Source: Desulfovibrio sp. (GTDB lineage Bacteria; Desulfobacterota; Desulfovibrionia; Desulfovibrionales; Desulfovibrionaceae). Taken from it: a stretch of DNA of 64,000 nt. Shown piece by piece: positions 34,423 to 43,742 of this stretch. How positions within the stretch are numbered: position 1 is the first letter of the stretch; each line of letters opens with the position of its first letter. The translations under genes were made by a program, and so were the position numbers. The notes below the pieces were generated by a model, which was not told the origin of the DNA, made no database searches, and saw only the letters and a list, made by a program, of their open reading frames with translations. Where the stretch lies: contig NZ_JAVESS010000004.1 in NCBI RefSeq assembly GCF_034006445.1, forward strand, positions 124,001 to 188,000. Reading direction: 5' to 3'.

Positions 34423-36966
34423 ATGCCACAGACGCCCCAATTTGATGTTTTGCAGCACAAGGTAACACAACCTTCATTCAATGTGGACCTGCATGTTCAC
34501 TCGCGGCACTCCACAAATCCGTCACAATGGGCGTTACAGAAAATCGGCTGCAGCGAAAGCTATACACATCCCTCAAAAATATATGATATCGCCAGGTCCA
34601 GAGGGATGGATTATGTGACGATTACTGACCATGATACCATTGCGGGGGCGTTGGAAATAGCTCATTTGCCGCAGGTATTCATCAGCGAAGAAATTTCCGC
34701 ATTTTTTCCTGATGACCGCTGCGAAATCCATGTACTTGCCTGGAATATCACTGAAAAACAGCACGAAGACATACAGCGCCTCAGAAGCAATATCTATGAC
34801 CTCGTCCCTTACCTCATCCAGCAGAATATTCCACATGCCTGCGCCCATCCCTTGTGCCCTGCCAACGACAAACTGACCATACCGCACGTTGAAAAACTGA
34901 TTCTGCTGTTTTCCGTATTCGAACTGAACGGGGCGCGCAATGATGTGCAGAATGAGGTTTTGCGCTCTATCGTGGCCGGGCTTACCCCGGAAATGACCAC
35001 ACGGTTTGAAGAAAAATACAATCGTGCATCTCTGGTCGCGCAGCCCTGGAACAAGCATTTCATGGCCGGGTCGGACGATCATTCCTCCTGCAACATAGCC
35101 AGAAGTTTTACACGCATTACCCCCGTGTGCGACAGCGGCAAGGGCAACACGCTTCCCGCTGCCGCACAGCTTTTGCAGGCCGTGATGCAGGGCAATACCA
35201 CTGTGAATACGGTTCCGGCCACGCCGCTCTGCTTTGCCCACAATCTGTACGCCATCGGCTACCAGTTTTATAAAAACTCCACTGATCTGGCTCAGGACAT
35301 GCACTACAGCAGCGCACTCCGATTTGCGGAAAACATGCTGACAGGCGCGCCGGAACTCAAGCCCATGTCTGTCAAAACGCGCATGCTGACCCTGGCCGGA
35401 TTTCTGCTCCGCTTTGGACGGGGAAGGCGGACTACTGAAAAAAGTATGCAGGCAAATCTGCTTGAAGCGGCGGAGCAGGTGATTGCGCAGTCTCCGCAAT
35501 TACAGCATGCCGCCAGTGAGACCAATACAATCCAGGCGCTCAAGGATTTGCCCCAGCGAGAAGAAATGCTGACCCATTTCATCTCGGAAGTAACAGAAAA
35601 GGTACAGCACATTTGTGTGGATGCGGTGCTTGAGGATATACTTAAAGGTAATTTTTTTAATGTGTTCAAACTGATCGGTTCCATAGGATCACTCTATGCC
35701 CTGCTTGCTCCCTACGGCATTGGCTACAGCCTGTTTTCCAAAGACAGAAAATTCGCTGAAAACTGCTTGCAGCACTACGGGATCCACAACCGCATGCGGC
35801 CCCAGATGGCTGAAGAAACAGCCATTGCCTATTTTACCGACACCTACTGCGAGGTGAACGGGGTCGCAAAATCCTTGCAGATAACACTTTCCCTTGCCGC
35901 AGCACACGGCAAAAAACTGGACATGCTCACGTGCATGCCCAAGGTCGCCAATGCATTTCTGAACGATCCCAAACTTGCCCCCATAAATTTCACGCCGACA
36001 GGCAGTTTTTCCATGCCCGAGTATCCGGAACTCTCACTGCACCACCCGCCAGCCTTAAAAATCATCCAACACTGCTTTGACCGTGGCTACACGCTTCTAC
36101 ACTCCGTAACGCCCGGCCCCATGGGCCTTATCGCCCTGCTGGCGGCCAAGATGCTGAACCTGCCCATCCACGCAACCTACCACACGTCCTTTCCGCAATA
36201 CGTATACAGGCTGACGGATGACCCCTCGCTGGAGGAAACGACATGGCGCTACATATTCTGGTACTATAACCAGATGGATGCCGTATTTGCTCCTTCAGAG
36301 GCAACCCGGCAGGATCTCATAGCACGCGGGCTGCAGCCGCAAAAAATCCACGTCTACCCGCGGGGCATTGATGCCTCAGTTTATTCCCCTGCGTGGCAAA
36401 GGGATGATTTTTCCAAAGAACAGCAGATCAGATTTCTTTATGTCGGCAGATTGTCCAAAGAAAAAAGCCTCCATCTGCTGATGGAGGCCTTCCGGCGAGT
36501 TTATCCGCAAGTGCCCAATGCTGTGCTGACTCTGGTTGGTGATGGGCCACAGTTTGCGGAATTGCAAAAAATGGCCAGGGATCTGCCTGTGGTATTTACA
36601 GGCTACCTTGAAGGGAAAGCGCTTATTCAGGCATATGAAAATGCGGATATTTTTGTTTTTCCTTCTGCCACAGACACATACAGCAGGGTTGTGCTGGAAG
36701 CGCAGGCCGCCGGGCTTGCCACCATCGTGAGCGGGGTCGGCGGCCCCAAGGAAAATATCATTCCCGGCAAGAGCGGACTTGTGGTCGAGCACGAAAATGC
36801 AGAGGCCTATGCCCAGGCAATGCTCTCGCTGGCCTGCTCCCCGGAACGCATGCAGGCCATGAAGCGCGCTGCCCGTGCCTGGGCAGAGTCTCGCCCCCTG
36901 CGAAGCGCCTTCATGGCTCAATGGCAGCTCTTTGAAAAATTGAAATCACAGTCGCAGGTGGCATAG
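34423..36966 (+). CDS. PHP domain - GT4 glycosyltransferase fusion
   Basis: An 847-aa cytoplasmic protein. Residues about 20-215 form a PHP-type metallo-phosphoesterase with all metal motifs: VDLHVHSRHS, ITDHDT, CEIHVLAW, HACAHPL and MAGSDDHS. Residues about 215-460 are helical and unassigned. From about 465 a GT-B glycosyltransferase begins (NGVAKSL; HSVTPGPMGLIALLAAK), with the acceptor-side ATYHTSFPQYVYRL. The GT4 nucleotide-sugar part follows: LYVGRLSKEKSLHLLMEAFR, LVGDGPQ and FPSATDTYSRVVLEAQAAG. The GT part resembles diacylglycerol glucosyltransferase/SqdX-type enzymes. It begins 345 bp after pstA. A role in glycolipid synthesis during phosphate limitation is inference; capsule or other glycan synthesis is possible. 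Confidence 0.8.
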   Translation: MPQTPQFDVLQHKVTQPSFNVDLHVHSRHSTNPSQWALQKIGCSESYTHPSKIYDIARSRGMDYVTITDHDTIAGALEIAHLPQVFISEEISAFFPDDRCEIHVLAWNITEKQHEDIQRLRSNIYDLVPYLIQQNIPHACAHPLCPANDKLTIPHVEKLILLFSVFELNGARNDVQNEVLRSIVAGLTPEMTTRFEEKYNRASLVAQPWNKHFMAGSDDHSSCNIARSFTRITPVCDSGKGNTLPAAAQLLQAVMQGNTTVNTVPATPLCFAHNLYAIGYQFYKNSTDLAQDMHYSSALRFAENMLTGAPELKPMSVKTRMLTLAGFLLRFGRGRRTTEKSMQANLLEAAEQVIAQSPQLQHAASETNTIQALKDLPQREEMLTHFISEVTEKVQHICVDAVLEDILKGNFFNVFKLIGSIGSLYALLAPYGIGYSLFSKDRKFAENCLQHYGIHNRMRPQMAEETAIAYFTDTYCEVNGVAKSLQITLSLAAAHGKKLDMLTCMPKVANAFLNDPKLAPINFTPTGSFSMPEYPELSLHHPPALKIIQHCFDRGYTLLHSVTPGPMGLIALLAAKMLNLPIHATYHTSFPQYVYRLTDDPSLEETTWRYIFWYYNQMDAVFAPSEATRQDLIARGLQPQKIHVYPRGIDASVYSPAWQRDDFSKEQQIRFLYVGRLSKEKSLHLLMEAFRRVYPQVPNAVLTLVGDGPQFAELQKMARDLPVVFTGYLEGKALIQAYENADIFVFPSATDTYSRVVLEAQAAGLATIVSGVGGPKENIIPGKSGLVVEHENAEAYAQAMLSLACSPERMQAMKRAARAWAESRPLRSAFMAQWQLFEKLKSQSQVA

Positions 36967-37042
36967 GTATTGTGAACTGCGGCCCCAGGAGCGCTGCCCC
37001 TGAAAGGCAACGCCGCGCAAAAAAATTCTCAATACAACACAC

Positions 37043-37071
37043 GAAAAAAGGGGAGGCCGAAGCCTCCCCTT
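37043..37071 (-). terminator. Rho-independent terminator of porin 2
   Basis: On the minus strand, AAGGGGAGGC, TTCG loop, GCCTCCCCTT, then TTTTCG. It is very similar in sequence to the terminator of porin 1. Confidence 0.9.
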
Positions 37072-37109
37072 GAAGTCGTAATCCTTGCCTTTCGGCTGAG
37101 CCGCGTAGC

Positions 37110-38645
37110 TTAGAAGCTGTACGCGAAGACCACCTGGGCCTTCCACATATCCTGCTTGCTGAAGCTGCCGGCGTTGCCGTCGTTGGCCTTCTTCCAGGTG
37201 CTGTTATCCATGCAGTTGATAACGTAGTCCAGTTCAAGATTCATTTCGAGGTTTTCGTAAATCTTGTAGCTGTTCACCAGGTTGAATTCCACCATACCAT
37301 CGTTGGTGGTCAGGTAAGGACCGGTGTTGTTGCCCCAGCCATCGGCCCAGGCGTGAGCATTGTTCATGTACTTGACCATACCGGTGCTGTTGGTGCCGCC
37401 CCAGTAAGCCACGCGGAGGGTGTGCTTCAGGTCTTCAACGAAGCTGATGTCACGAACCTGGGCGCCAATGCCCCAGGTGCCGTCATAGGTCAGGGAGTAG
37501 TCCTGACGGATCCAGCCCATGTTGCCGTCACCGATGAAGGAGGTGAAGTTGCCGGAAGCAGCAATGGAAGGCATGCGCTGCGAACCGTTCTTCGGGTTGC
37601 CGTCGTCGCCGGAAGCATACCAGCCGAAGATGCCGGGTACGCCCCAGTCAAGCTTGTATTCCACCAGGGCCTTGGCAAGCCAGCCCTGACGCTCGGTGCT
37701 GGAACGCTTCGTGGTGCCGTCGCTCTTGAGTGCATCAAAGCGGCCCATGCCCTGCATGTAACCGTAGTTGATGTCCAGTTCGATGTTCAGCGGATCCCAC
37801 AGGGTGATGGCAACAGGCAGGCCAGCCCAGAAAGCGGTGCCGTAGTCGTTGCCGGTCTTGCCGATCTTGAAGTTGGTCGCACCAATGCCGGGGTAAGGAC
37901 GCAGGGAGTAAGGCAGGTTACCATCGCTGGTGCCCACGCTGTCATACGCGCTGCTCTTGGTGTCCCACTGGCGATTCAGGGCATTTTTGCCCACCATGCC
38001 GTACATGGCCCAGGGGGTCACTTTCACGCCGTCAAAGGTCAGGGGCACCATCAGGCTGAACAGATCCATGTTGTCCAGATAGTTATTCTGCGTGGTCTTG
38101 TTGTTGTCAACATAGTTGTCGTTCAGCGGACGGGCCCACAGAGCGGTCAGGCCGACGTTGTCGTTGAACTTGTAGTTGACGGTGATGCCAGCCACGTCGG
38201 TATCCATGATGGCGGAGCCGCCGGCCACGTTGGGCAGGGCCACGCCCTGGATGCCCATGCGCACCTTGGCGTCACTCTGCGGCACGGCCCAGTCAATGTA
38301 GGCGCGCTTCAGCTTGATGGCGTTGTTGGCGTCAGCGCCAAGAGCGCCACCGGAAGAGCTTTTGCCCCACTGGGTGGTACCGATTTCGAAGTATACAGTG
38401 CCGGACAGGGATTCGGAAGCCACGGCATCCAACTGCAGACGAAGGCGCTGAGCGGCCTGGAAGTCGTCTTCAGTGTTGCCCTTGGTCTTCACTCCGTTTG
38501 CACGATACGTGTCCATGGGGCTCGCGTTGCCTACGCCGAAGCCCATGAGCCACTGGCCCTTAGCATTAAAATCAATGGCGCTGGCGCCAGTGGCCGCGCC
38601 AAACAGCAGGCCGGCAGCCAAAAGAAGTGTACAGATGCGTTTCAT
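37110..38645 (-). CDS. Outer membrane homotrimeric porin (paralogue 2)
   Basis: A 511-aa outer-membrane beta-barrel, paralogue of the porin at 14.9 kb. The signal peptide MKRICTLLLAAGLLFGAATG cleaves after ASA, and the mature start IDFNAKGQWLMGF parallels porin 1. Shared blocks include LRLQLDAVASESLSGTVYFE, MGIQGVALPNVAGG and the region DGTWGIGAQVRDISFVEDLK. The C-terminus ends in Phe (VVFAYSF), as required for barrel assembly. GAGGAAGG precedes the ATG. It sits next to the phosphate locus, but no Pho box is seen in its promoter. Extracellular loops diverge most from porin 1. Confidence 0.92.
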   Translation of the reverse strand: MKRICTLLLAAGLLFGAATGASAIDFNAKGQWLMGFGVGNASPMDTYRANGVKTKGNTEDDFQAAQRLRLQLDAVASESLSGTVYFEIGTTQWGKSSSGGALGADANNAIKLKRAYIDWAVPQSDAKVRMGIQGVALPNVAGGSAIMDTDVAGITVNYKFNDNVGLTALWARPLNDNYVDNNKTTQNNYLDNMDLFSLMVPLTFDGVKVTPWAMYGMVGKNALNRQWDTKSSAYDSVGTSDGNLPYSLRPYPGIGATNFKIGKTGNDYGTAFWAGLPVAITLWDPLNIELDINYGYMQGMGRFDALKSDGTTKRSSTERQGWLAKALVEYKLDWGVPGIFGWYASGDDGNPKNGSQRMPSIAASGNFTSFIGDGNMGWIRQDYSLTYDGTWGIGAQVRDISFVEDLKHTLRVAYWGGTNSTGMVKYMNNAHAWADGWGNNTGPYLTTNDGMVEFNLVNSYKIYENLEMNLELDYVINCMDNSTWKKANDGNAGSFSKQDMWKAQVVFAYSF

Positions 38646-38711
38646 AGCCCTTCCTCTCGTTTAAATCATCCCACAGGTAACACTAAGCAACCTGCATTCA
38701 GGTTGAAACCT

Positions 38712-38772
38712 TTCTTACACGGGTTTATGTATAGACGCAAGACTTTTCGTAAAAAAATTTTAACCAAAATTG
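38712..38772 (-). promoter_or_regulatory. Porin 2 promoter with conserved upstream element
   Basis: Minus strand: TTGCGT (38735-38740), 17-bp spacer, TAAGAA (38712-38717). Directly upstream is GGTTAAAATTTTTTTACGAA, aligned with the element in front of porin 1. Confidence 0.6.
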
Positions 38773-38815
38773 CCATACCGTGTCGGCGTTTTGTCATGAG
38801 GATGACACACACGCA

Positions 38816-38851
38816 AAAACCCAGCCGCCACGTAGGTGGCAGCCGGGTTTT
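38816..38851. terminator. Bidirectional terminator after the rsfS-gpmI operon
   Basis: AAAACCCAGCCGCCAC, loop GTAG, GTGGCAGCCGGGTTTT: a 16-bp stem with two mismatches and T-runs on both strands. Confidence 0.8.
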
Positions 38852-38911
38852 CAAAATGGTTTTCATCACGAAAACCGCCTGCGCGAAATTCAGGCAGGAC
38901 AGTTTCTTGTA

Positions 38912-39154
38912 CTACAAAAAATCCGGATCAGCGGCCGCCTTGCCCTCGGCCAGCATGATGCGCACATAGTGCAGGCTGTGCTCATCCACCGGAATGATGG
39001 GAAAACCCTGCCCGCAGCCCGGGCAGCGCACCATGCGCGGTTCGGTGGGGCTGGCCTGCGGCACGTGTTTACCGCAGCCAGGGCACTGGTAGAAAAAGAG
39101 AATTTCCATGCCGTCAGGGGCCACGGGCTCAATGGGCTTTTTGCGCTCAGCCAC
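38912..39154 (-). CDS. Small zinc-ribbon protein
   Basis: An 80-aa protein with two Cys pairs (CPGCGKH near the middle, CPGCGQG following) forming a zinc ribbon. An acidic/hydrophobic tail (DEHSLHYVRIMLAEGKAA) follows. The start is the GTG at 39154 with AAGGAGG upstream; it overlaps the gpmI stop by 8 bp. An upstream ATG would lie inside gpmI and lacks a ribosome-binding site. It is the last gene of the rsfS-gpmI transcript. No specific function recognised. Confidence 0.7.
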   Translation of the reverse strand: MAERKKPIEPVAPDGMEILFFYQCPGCGKHVPQASPTEPRMVRCPGCGQGFPIIPVDEHSLHYVRIMLAEGKAAADPDFL

Positions 39155-40715
39155 GGGCGGCCTCCTTTTGTGCCATATCCGCATCAGCGCCGTTCAGGGC
39201 CAGATTACGCCCGGTCATGGGCAATGAGGGTTCGATTCCCCACAGGGCCAGAAGCGTGGGGGCAACGTCGCACAGCCTGCCGTCGGCCAGCGCTTTTACC
39301 GCGCCGTCAGGCTCCAGCAGGATGCAGGGCACGGGGTTGGTGGTATGGGCCGTCTGCGGATGGCCTTCGGGCGTGAGCATGACTTCGCAGTTGCCGTGGT
39401 CGGCAATGATGAGCATGCGGCCCTTGCGGGCTTCCACGGCTTCCACCATGCGGCCCACGCACTGGTCCACCACTTCGCAGGCCGCAACAGCGGCTTCAAC
39501 CACGCCGGTATGCCCCACCATATCGCCATTGGCGAGGTTGCAGACCACAAGATCATACTGCCCGGAGTTCCAGGCCTTGACGAATTCATCCGTCACCAGA
39601 GGCGCGCTCATGGCTGGCTTCTGGTCATAGGTCGTCACATCGCGCGGCGACGGTACAAGAACGCGATCTTCGCCCGTAAACGGCTCTTCAACGCCGCCAT
39701 TGAAAAAATAGGTCACATGGGCGTACTTTTCCGTTTCCGCCAGGCGCAGCTGACGCATGCCCCGCTCGGACACGACCTGACCAAGGCCATGGCTCACCGC
39801 CTCCTTGGGAAAGGCCACCGGCAGGGTAAAGCTGGCCTCATAGCTCGTCATGGACGCCAGGGCCGACAGCTCGGGCATCTTGCCCCTGTCAAAGCCTTCA
39901 AAACCGGGCGTAATGAAGGCCGCTGTCAGTTCGCGCATGCGGTCGGCCCGGAAGTTGAAAAAAAATACCGCGTCGCCGTCGGCCATGCCGGGGGCGGCGT
40001 CACCCGTGTCAAAGCGCACGGGCTTCATGAATTCGTCGGTAACACCCGCATCGTAGGAAGCCTGCACCGCTGCTTCGGGATTGGCCGCCGTGGGCGCCTG
40101 ACCGTGTACTATCACGTCCCATGCCTGGCTGACCCGCTCCCAGTGCTTGTCGCGGTCCATGGCGTAAAAGCGGCCCACAAGGCTGGATATGCGCGTCTGG
40201 GGCTGATCCTTGATGCTGGCTTCAAGCTCGCGGATAAAGTCCATGCCGCTGTGCGGTTCGCAGTCGCGGCCGTCCATGAGGGCATGCACGCGCACGGGGA
40301 TGCCCTGCCCGGCAGCCATGCCGCACAAGGCCTCCAGATGACGGATATGACTGTGAACGCCGCCGCCGGAAAGCAGACCCACAAGGTGCAGCTTGCCGCC
40401 GCCGCGTCTGGCCGCTGCCAGCACGTCATTGATGACAGGGTTGGCCGCGAAGGAGCCGTCCTCCACAGCCACGTCGATGCGCGTCATGTCCTGATAGACC
40501 ACGCGCCCCGCCCCGATGTTCAGGTGCCCGACTTCCGAATTGCCCATATACCCTTTGGGCAGACCCACATCACGGCCTGAGGCGATGAGCTGCCCGTGCG
40601 GGCAGCGGGCCGTCAGGGCGTCCAGATTGGGGGTTTTCGCCAGGTACGGGGCATTGCCGGGCCCTGGCGGGGCAATGCCCCAGCCATCCAGTATCAGCAA
40701 CAGCGTCGGCGTCAT
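39147..40715 (-). CDS. gpmI: 2,3-bisphosphoglycerate-independent phosphoglycerate mutase
   Basis: Dimanganese enzyme interconverting 3- and 2-phosphoglycerate. The 522-aa protein belongs to the alkaline phosphatase superfamily: LLLILDGWG (first metal Asp), GYMGNSEVGHLNIGAGRVVY with the phosphoserine, MDGRDCEPHSG, FNFRADRMRELT, and the metal site LIIADHGNCEVM and THTTNPVP-like AHTTNPVPCI. The start follows GGAGAATAAT and overlaps the end of the rsfS region by a few bases of spacing. Standard length. Confidence 0.97.
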   Translation of the reverse strand: MTPTLLLILDGWGIAPPGPGNAPYLAKTPNLDALTARCPHGQLIASGRDVGLPKGYMGNSEVGHLNIGAGRVVYQDMTRIDVAVEDGSFAANPVINDVLAAARRGGGKLHLVGLLSGGGVHSHIRHLEALCGMAAGQGIPVRVHALMDGRDCEPHSGMDFIRELEASIKDQPQTRISSLVGRFYAMDRDKHWERVSQAWDVIVHGQAPTAANPEAAVQASYDAGVTDEFMKPVRFDTGDAAPGMADGDAVFFFNFRADRMRELTAAFITPGFEGFDRGKMPELSALASMTSYEASFTLPVAFPKEAVSHGLGQVVSERGMRQLRLAETEKYAHVTYFFNGGVEEPFTGEDRVLVPSPRDVTTYDQKPAMSAPLVTDEFVKAWNSGQYDLVVCNLANGDMVGHTGVVEAAVAACEVVDQCVGRMVEAVEARKGRMLIIADHGNCEVMLTPEGHPQTAHTTNPVPCILLEPDGAVKALADGRLCDVAPTLLALWGIEPSLPMTGRNLALNGADADMAQKEAARG

Positions 40716-40718
40716 ATA

Positions 40719-41153
40719 TTATTCTCCGCGGTCTTCGCGCCCAGCGGTTTTGGCCGCAGCAGAGCCGTGCCCCCACAGGGCTTCAAGGGCGTAAAGCTCG
40801 CGCACGGGTTCCTGAAAGATATTGACGATAACATCGTTCATATCCACCAGGATCCACTGTCCGGCGGCGTACCCTTCTGTGCGCAGAAATTCGTAGTTTT
40901 TCTCACGGCACATCAGGCTTACGCCGTCAGCAAGACTCTGGGCGTGACGCACCGAACCGGCGCTGGCAATGATCAGGGCATCGGCAAAACCGCCCTGCCC
41001 TTCAAAATCAATGCTGACCACACGCAAGGCCTTGTGCTCTTCAAGCCATTGAACCAGATCCGCCGCCTTGCGGCTTGCGGGGACGTCTGAAAACTGTTTG
41101 GGGGCGCGGCCCCCGGAGGGAGTATTGAGATGATTATTTTCCATAGCAAGCAC
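40719..41153 (-). CDS. rsfS: Ribosome silencing factor
   Basis: A 144-aa RsfS/Iojap protein that binds ribosomal protein L14 and blocks subunit joining in starvation. Typical segments are ALRVVSIDFEGQGGFADALI, IASAGSVRHAQSLADGV, and the C-terminal YAAGQWILVDMNDVIVNIFQ with Glu-Pro-Val-Arg-Glu-Leu-Tyr. The start may be the GTG at 41153 or the ATG at 41144; neither has a strong ribosome-binding site. It lies first in the operon with gpmI, and the C-terminal tail after the Leu-Trp is charged and variable. Confidence 0.93.
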   Translation of the reverse strand: MLAMENNHLNTPSGGRAPKQFSDVPASRKAADLVQWLEEHKALRVVSIDFEGQGGFADALIIASAGSVRHAQSLADGVSLMCREKNYEFLRTEGYAAGQWILVDMNDVIVNIFQEPVRELYALEALWGHGSAAAKTAGREDRGE

Positions 41154-41282
41154 ATATCGTAAAGCCGGGTCAAGGGCAATGGTTTGCCGCAGTTGCCGCC
41201 CCCGACGCCCGCCATGCCGGGCGTCAACCGCCAGCGCGGCATACGCTGCCTGGGGCCCGGCAGCAGCCCGTGCTGCGCGCCT

Positions 41283-41330
41283 TTAGGGAAACGCGGATGT
41301 TTTCCGTTTGGCGGCGTTGCCTGACTAAAA
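41283..41330 (-). repeat. Partial family D repeat
   Basis: AGGGAAACGCGGATGTTTTC then CGTTTGGCGGCGTTGCCTGA matches the first about 45 bp of the copy at 20.9 kb. The remaining gap 41154-41476 holds no supportable gene. Confidence 0.6.
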
Positions 41331-41476
41331 AGCCACCTCGCCATGCCCCGTTTTTGTTGACCCGGTGCGGACATTGCGGCATACCCAAAGGGGTTTCCAC
41401 GCTGCGAAACCGTTTTTCCTTTTCCTGATGGCTCAAGCCGTCAAATGCCAGCTATCTCTTCTACAAGGAGTGGGTC

Positions 41477-42781
41477 GTGCTTTTCAATATCAAACAGGAA
41501 ACCCTGCCCCGCGAAGAACTGGAAGCGTTGCAACTGCGCCGCCTGCGCGACTTGTGCGACCGCGTTTACGCCAACGTGCCCTTCTATCGCAAACGTTTTG
41601 ACGAGGCGGGCGTCACCCCCGCCGACATCAAATCCCTGGCCGACCTGAAACTTCTGCCCTTTACCGAAAAGCAGGACCTGCGCAACTACTACCCCTTCGG
41701 CCTGTTTGCCGTGCCGCGCGACCATATCGTGCGGCTGCACGCCTCCAGCGGCACCACGGGCAAGGCCGTGGTTGTGGGCTATACGGCCCGCGACCTCGAA
41801 AACTGGGCCGAGCTTATGGCCCGCAGCATGTCCGCCGCAGGGGTCAACCGCTCCGACGTGGTGCATGTGGCCTATGGCTACGGCCTCTTCACGGGCGGGC
41901 TTGGGGCGCACTACGGCGCTGAACGCATCGGGGCCACGGTTGTTCCGGCTTCCGGCGGGGCCACGCGCCGCCAGGCGCACCTCATGCGCGATTTTGGCGC
42001 TACAGTCTTGTGCGCCACGCCTTCCTACTCCCTGCATTTGTGGGAAGCCGCGCAGGAAGCAGGCGTGGACTTTCGCGAACTTGCGCTGCGCATAGGCATC
42101 TTCGGAGCCGAACCCTGGTCCGAAGCCATGCGCCGTGACATCGAAGAAAAAATGCACATCGATGCCCTGAACATTTACGGCCTTTCTGAAATCATGGGGC
42201 CTGGCGTCGCCATGGAATGCGTGGAAGCCAAGTGCGGCATGCACCTTTGGGAAGATCACATCCTGCCGGAAATCATTGATCCCGTGACCGGCGAACAGCT
42301 TCCCCCCGGCCAGGTGGGCGAGCTTGTGCTGACGACCCTCACCAAGGAGGGCATCCCCATGCTGCGCTACCGCACCCGCGACCTCACCAGCCTGAACTAC
42401 ACGCCCTGCTGCTGCGGCCGCACCCACGTGCGCATCTCGCGCCTGCAGGGCCGCAGCGACGACATGCTCATCATACGCGGGGTCAACGTCTTTCCGCAGC
42501 AGATCGAAGGCCTGCTTATGGAAAGTGACGGCCTCACCCCCAACTACCAGATCATTGTGGGCTCGGTTAACAATCTGGACACCCTGGAAGTGCGCGTGGA
42601 AGTCAGCGACAGCCTGTTTGCCGACGAAATCCGCAAACTCCAGATGCTGGAAAACCGCCTGCAAAAGAACATCAAGGAATTCCTGGGCGTCACGGCCAAG
42701 GTGCGCCTGATGGAGCCGCGCTCCATCCAGCGCTCCGAGGGCAAGGCCCAGCGCATCGTGGACCAGCGCGGCAAGGACTAG
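41477..42781 (+). CDS. Phenylacetate-CoA ligase family enzyme
   Basis: A 434-aa adenylate-forming enzyme of the PaaK type that activates aryl acids such as phenylacetate to CoA thioesters. The ATP motif is [20 protein letters not shown]. Also seen are [51 protein letters not shown] and the C-terminal hinge [20 protein letters not shown]. The start is a GTG with AAGGAG 7 bp upstream. The usual companions (ACT-domain protein, indolepyruvate oxidoreductase) are absent here, so the gene stands alone. Substrate specificity is uncertain. Confidence 0.9.
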   Translation: MLFNIKQETLPREELEALQLRRLRDLCDRVYANVPFYRKRFDEAGVTPADIKSLADLKLLPFTEKQDLRNYYPFGLFAVPRDHIVRLHASSGTTGKAVVVGYTARDLENWAELMARSMSAAGVNRSDVVHVAYGYGLFTGGLGAHYGAERIGATVVPASGGATRRQAHLMRDFGATVLCATPSYSLHLWEAAQEAGVDFRELALRIGIFGAEPWSEAMRRDIEEKMHIDALNIYGLSEIMGPGVAMECVEAKCGMHLWEDHILPEIIDPVTGEQLPPGQVGELVLTTLTKEGIPMLRYRTRDLTSLNYTPCCCGRTHVRISRLQGRSDDMLIIRGVNVFPQQIEGLLMESDGLTPNYQIIVGSVNNLDTLEVRVEVSDSLFADEIRKLQMLENRLQKNIKEFLGVTAKVRLMEPRSIQRSEGKAQRIVDQRGKD

Positions 42782-42830
42782 TTGCGGCAAACGTTAGTTG
42801 CGGCAAGAATTAGTTCTGGGCTGCAACTGT

Positions 42831-43049
42831 GAATGCTTTGCGGGGGAGGGACCCTCCCTAGACCAGATCACCTTTGAAATGCTTCACATTTCAAAGGTGT
42901 CATTCTGCCAAAAATGCGATTTTCGGCAGAATCCACGCCACGTTGTGGCGTGCTGCACTCTCGTGCAGCTTAGAGCATTTAACTTTTTTCAAAGTTTAAA
43001 TGCTCTAAAAAAGGGTCGCCTCCCCTACACCCCCACCCCCTAAAACTCT
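42831..43049 (+). repeat. Family A hairpin repeat split by a nested family B element
   Basis: The left half GCGGGGGAGGGACCC ends at 42858. The right half AAGGGTCGCCTCCCC with CCCCCACCCCCTAAAA resumes near 43009. The intervening 150 bp is another repeat family (next entry). Uninterrupted homologues at 5.1, 19.1 and 62.0 kb define the insertion point. Confidence 0.85.
42859..43008 (+). repeat. Family B repeat nested inside family A
   Basis: TAGACCAGATCACCTTTGAA to AAATGCTCTAAAA. It carries four palindromes: TTTGAAATGCTTCACATTTC, then CTGCCAAAAATGCGATTTTC, then CCACGCCACGTTGTGGCGTG, then AGAGCATTTAAC with TTTAAATGCTCT. Copies: 63.4 kb (same orientation), 57.0 kb (reverse), 14.5 kb (partial). 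Confidence 0.85.
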
Positions 43050-43333
43050 TGCCGCATTTACGCCTCGGAACAAATTTTCTGAGCTCGGCGGCAAATTTTC
43101 TGATCTAAAGCGGCGTCCCGAAGCGCAGCCTCCAGGCATCGCACATCAGTGATAATGGCCCTGGCACGGCCTGGCACGGCCGCCTGAAGCCAGAGGATGC
43201 CTGCCCGGCTGAACCGCTGGCAATAACGGTTCGCCCTTTCTTGCCATTGCGGCTTTTCATGCGGTTTATCAGCTCTTTTTCTACGGCAACAGCATGAAAA
43301 AAATAAAAGTTTTCTAAATTTGTGGAACAATGC

Positions 43334-43362
43334 TTGACACTCAGGGGCGATCCACGTAAAAG
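43334..43362 (+). promoter_or_regulatory. Promoter of the tRNA cluster
   Basis: TTGACA, 17-bp spacer, TAAAAG, 13 bp upstream of the first tRNA. The stretch 43050-43333 shows no gene. Confidence 0.65.
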
Positions 43363-43375
43363 CATACCTCGCTGA

Positions 43376-43452
<77 letters not shown>

Positions 43453-43461
43453 TTTTTTGCT

Positions 43462-43535
<74 letters not shown>

Positions 43536-43571
43536 AAAAGTAATTTTCACGCTTCGCCGTTTGCAGACCAT

Positions 43572-43646
<75 letters not shown>

Positions 43647-43651
43647 CTTTT

Positions 43652-43726
43652 GCGGGAATAACTCAACGGTAGAGTGTCAGCTTCCCAAGCTGAAGGTTGC
43701 GGGTTCAAATCCCGTTTCCCGCTCCA
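43652..43726 (+). tRNA. tRNA-Gly (CCC)
   Basis: A 75-nt cloverleaf. The acceptor stem GCGGGAA pairs with TTCCCGC, and the anticodon loop TTCCCAA reads CCC. Its 3' end lies 16 bp from the stop codon of a truncated integrase, so it is a probable attachment site. Confidence 0.95.
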
Positions 43727-43742
43727 GAGAAAAATCAAGCCC

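Noticed and set aside
37353..38969. Long open frame (about 538 codons) antisense to porin 2
   Set aside because: Same artefact as at porin 1: an open complementary frame caused by strong codon bias.
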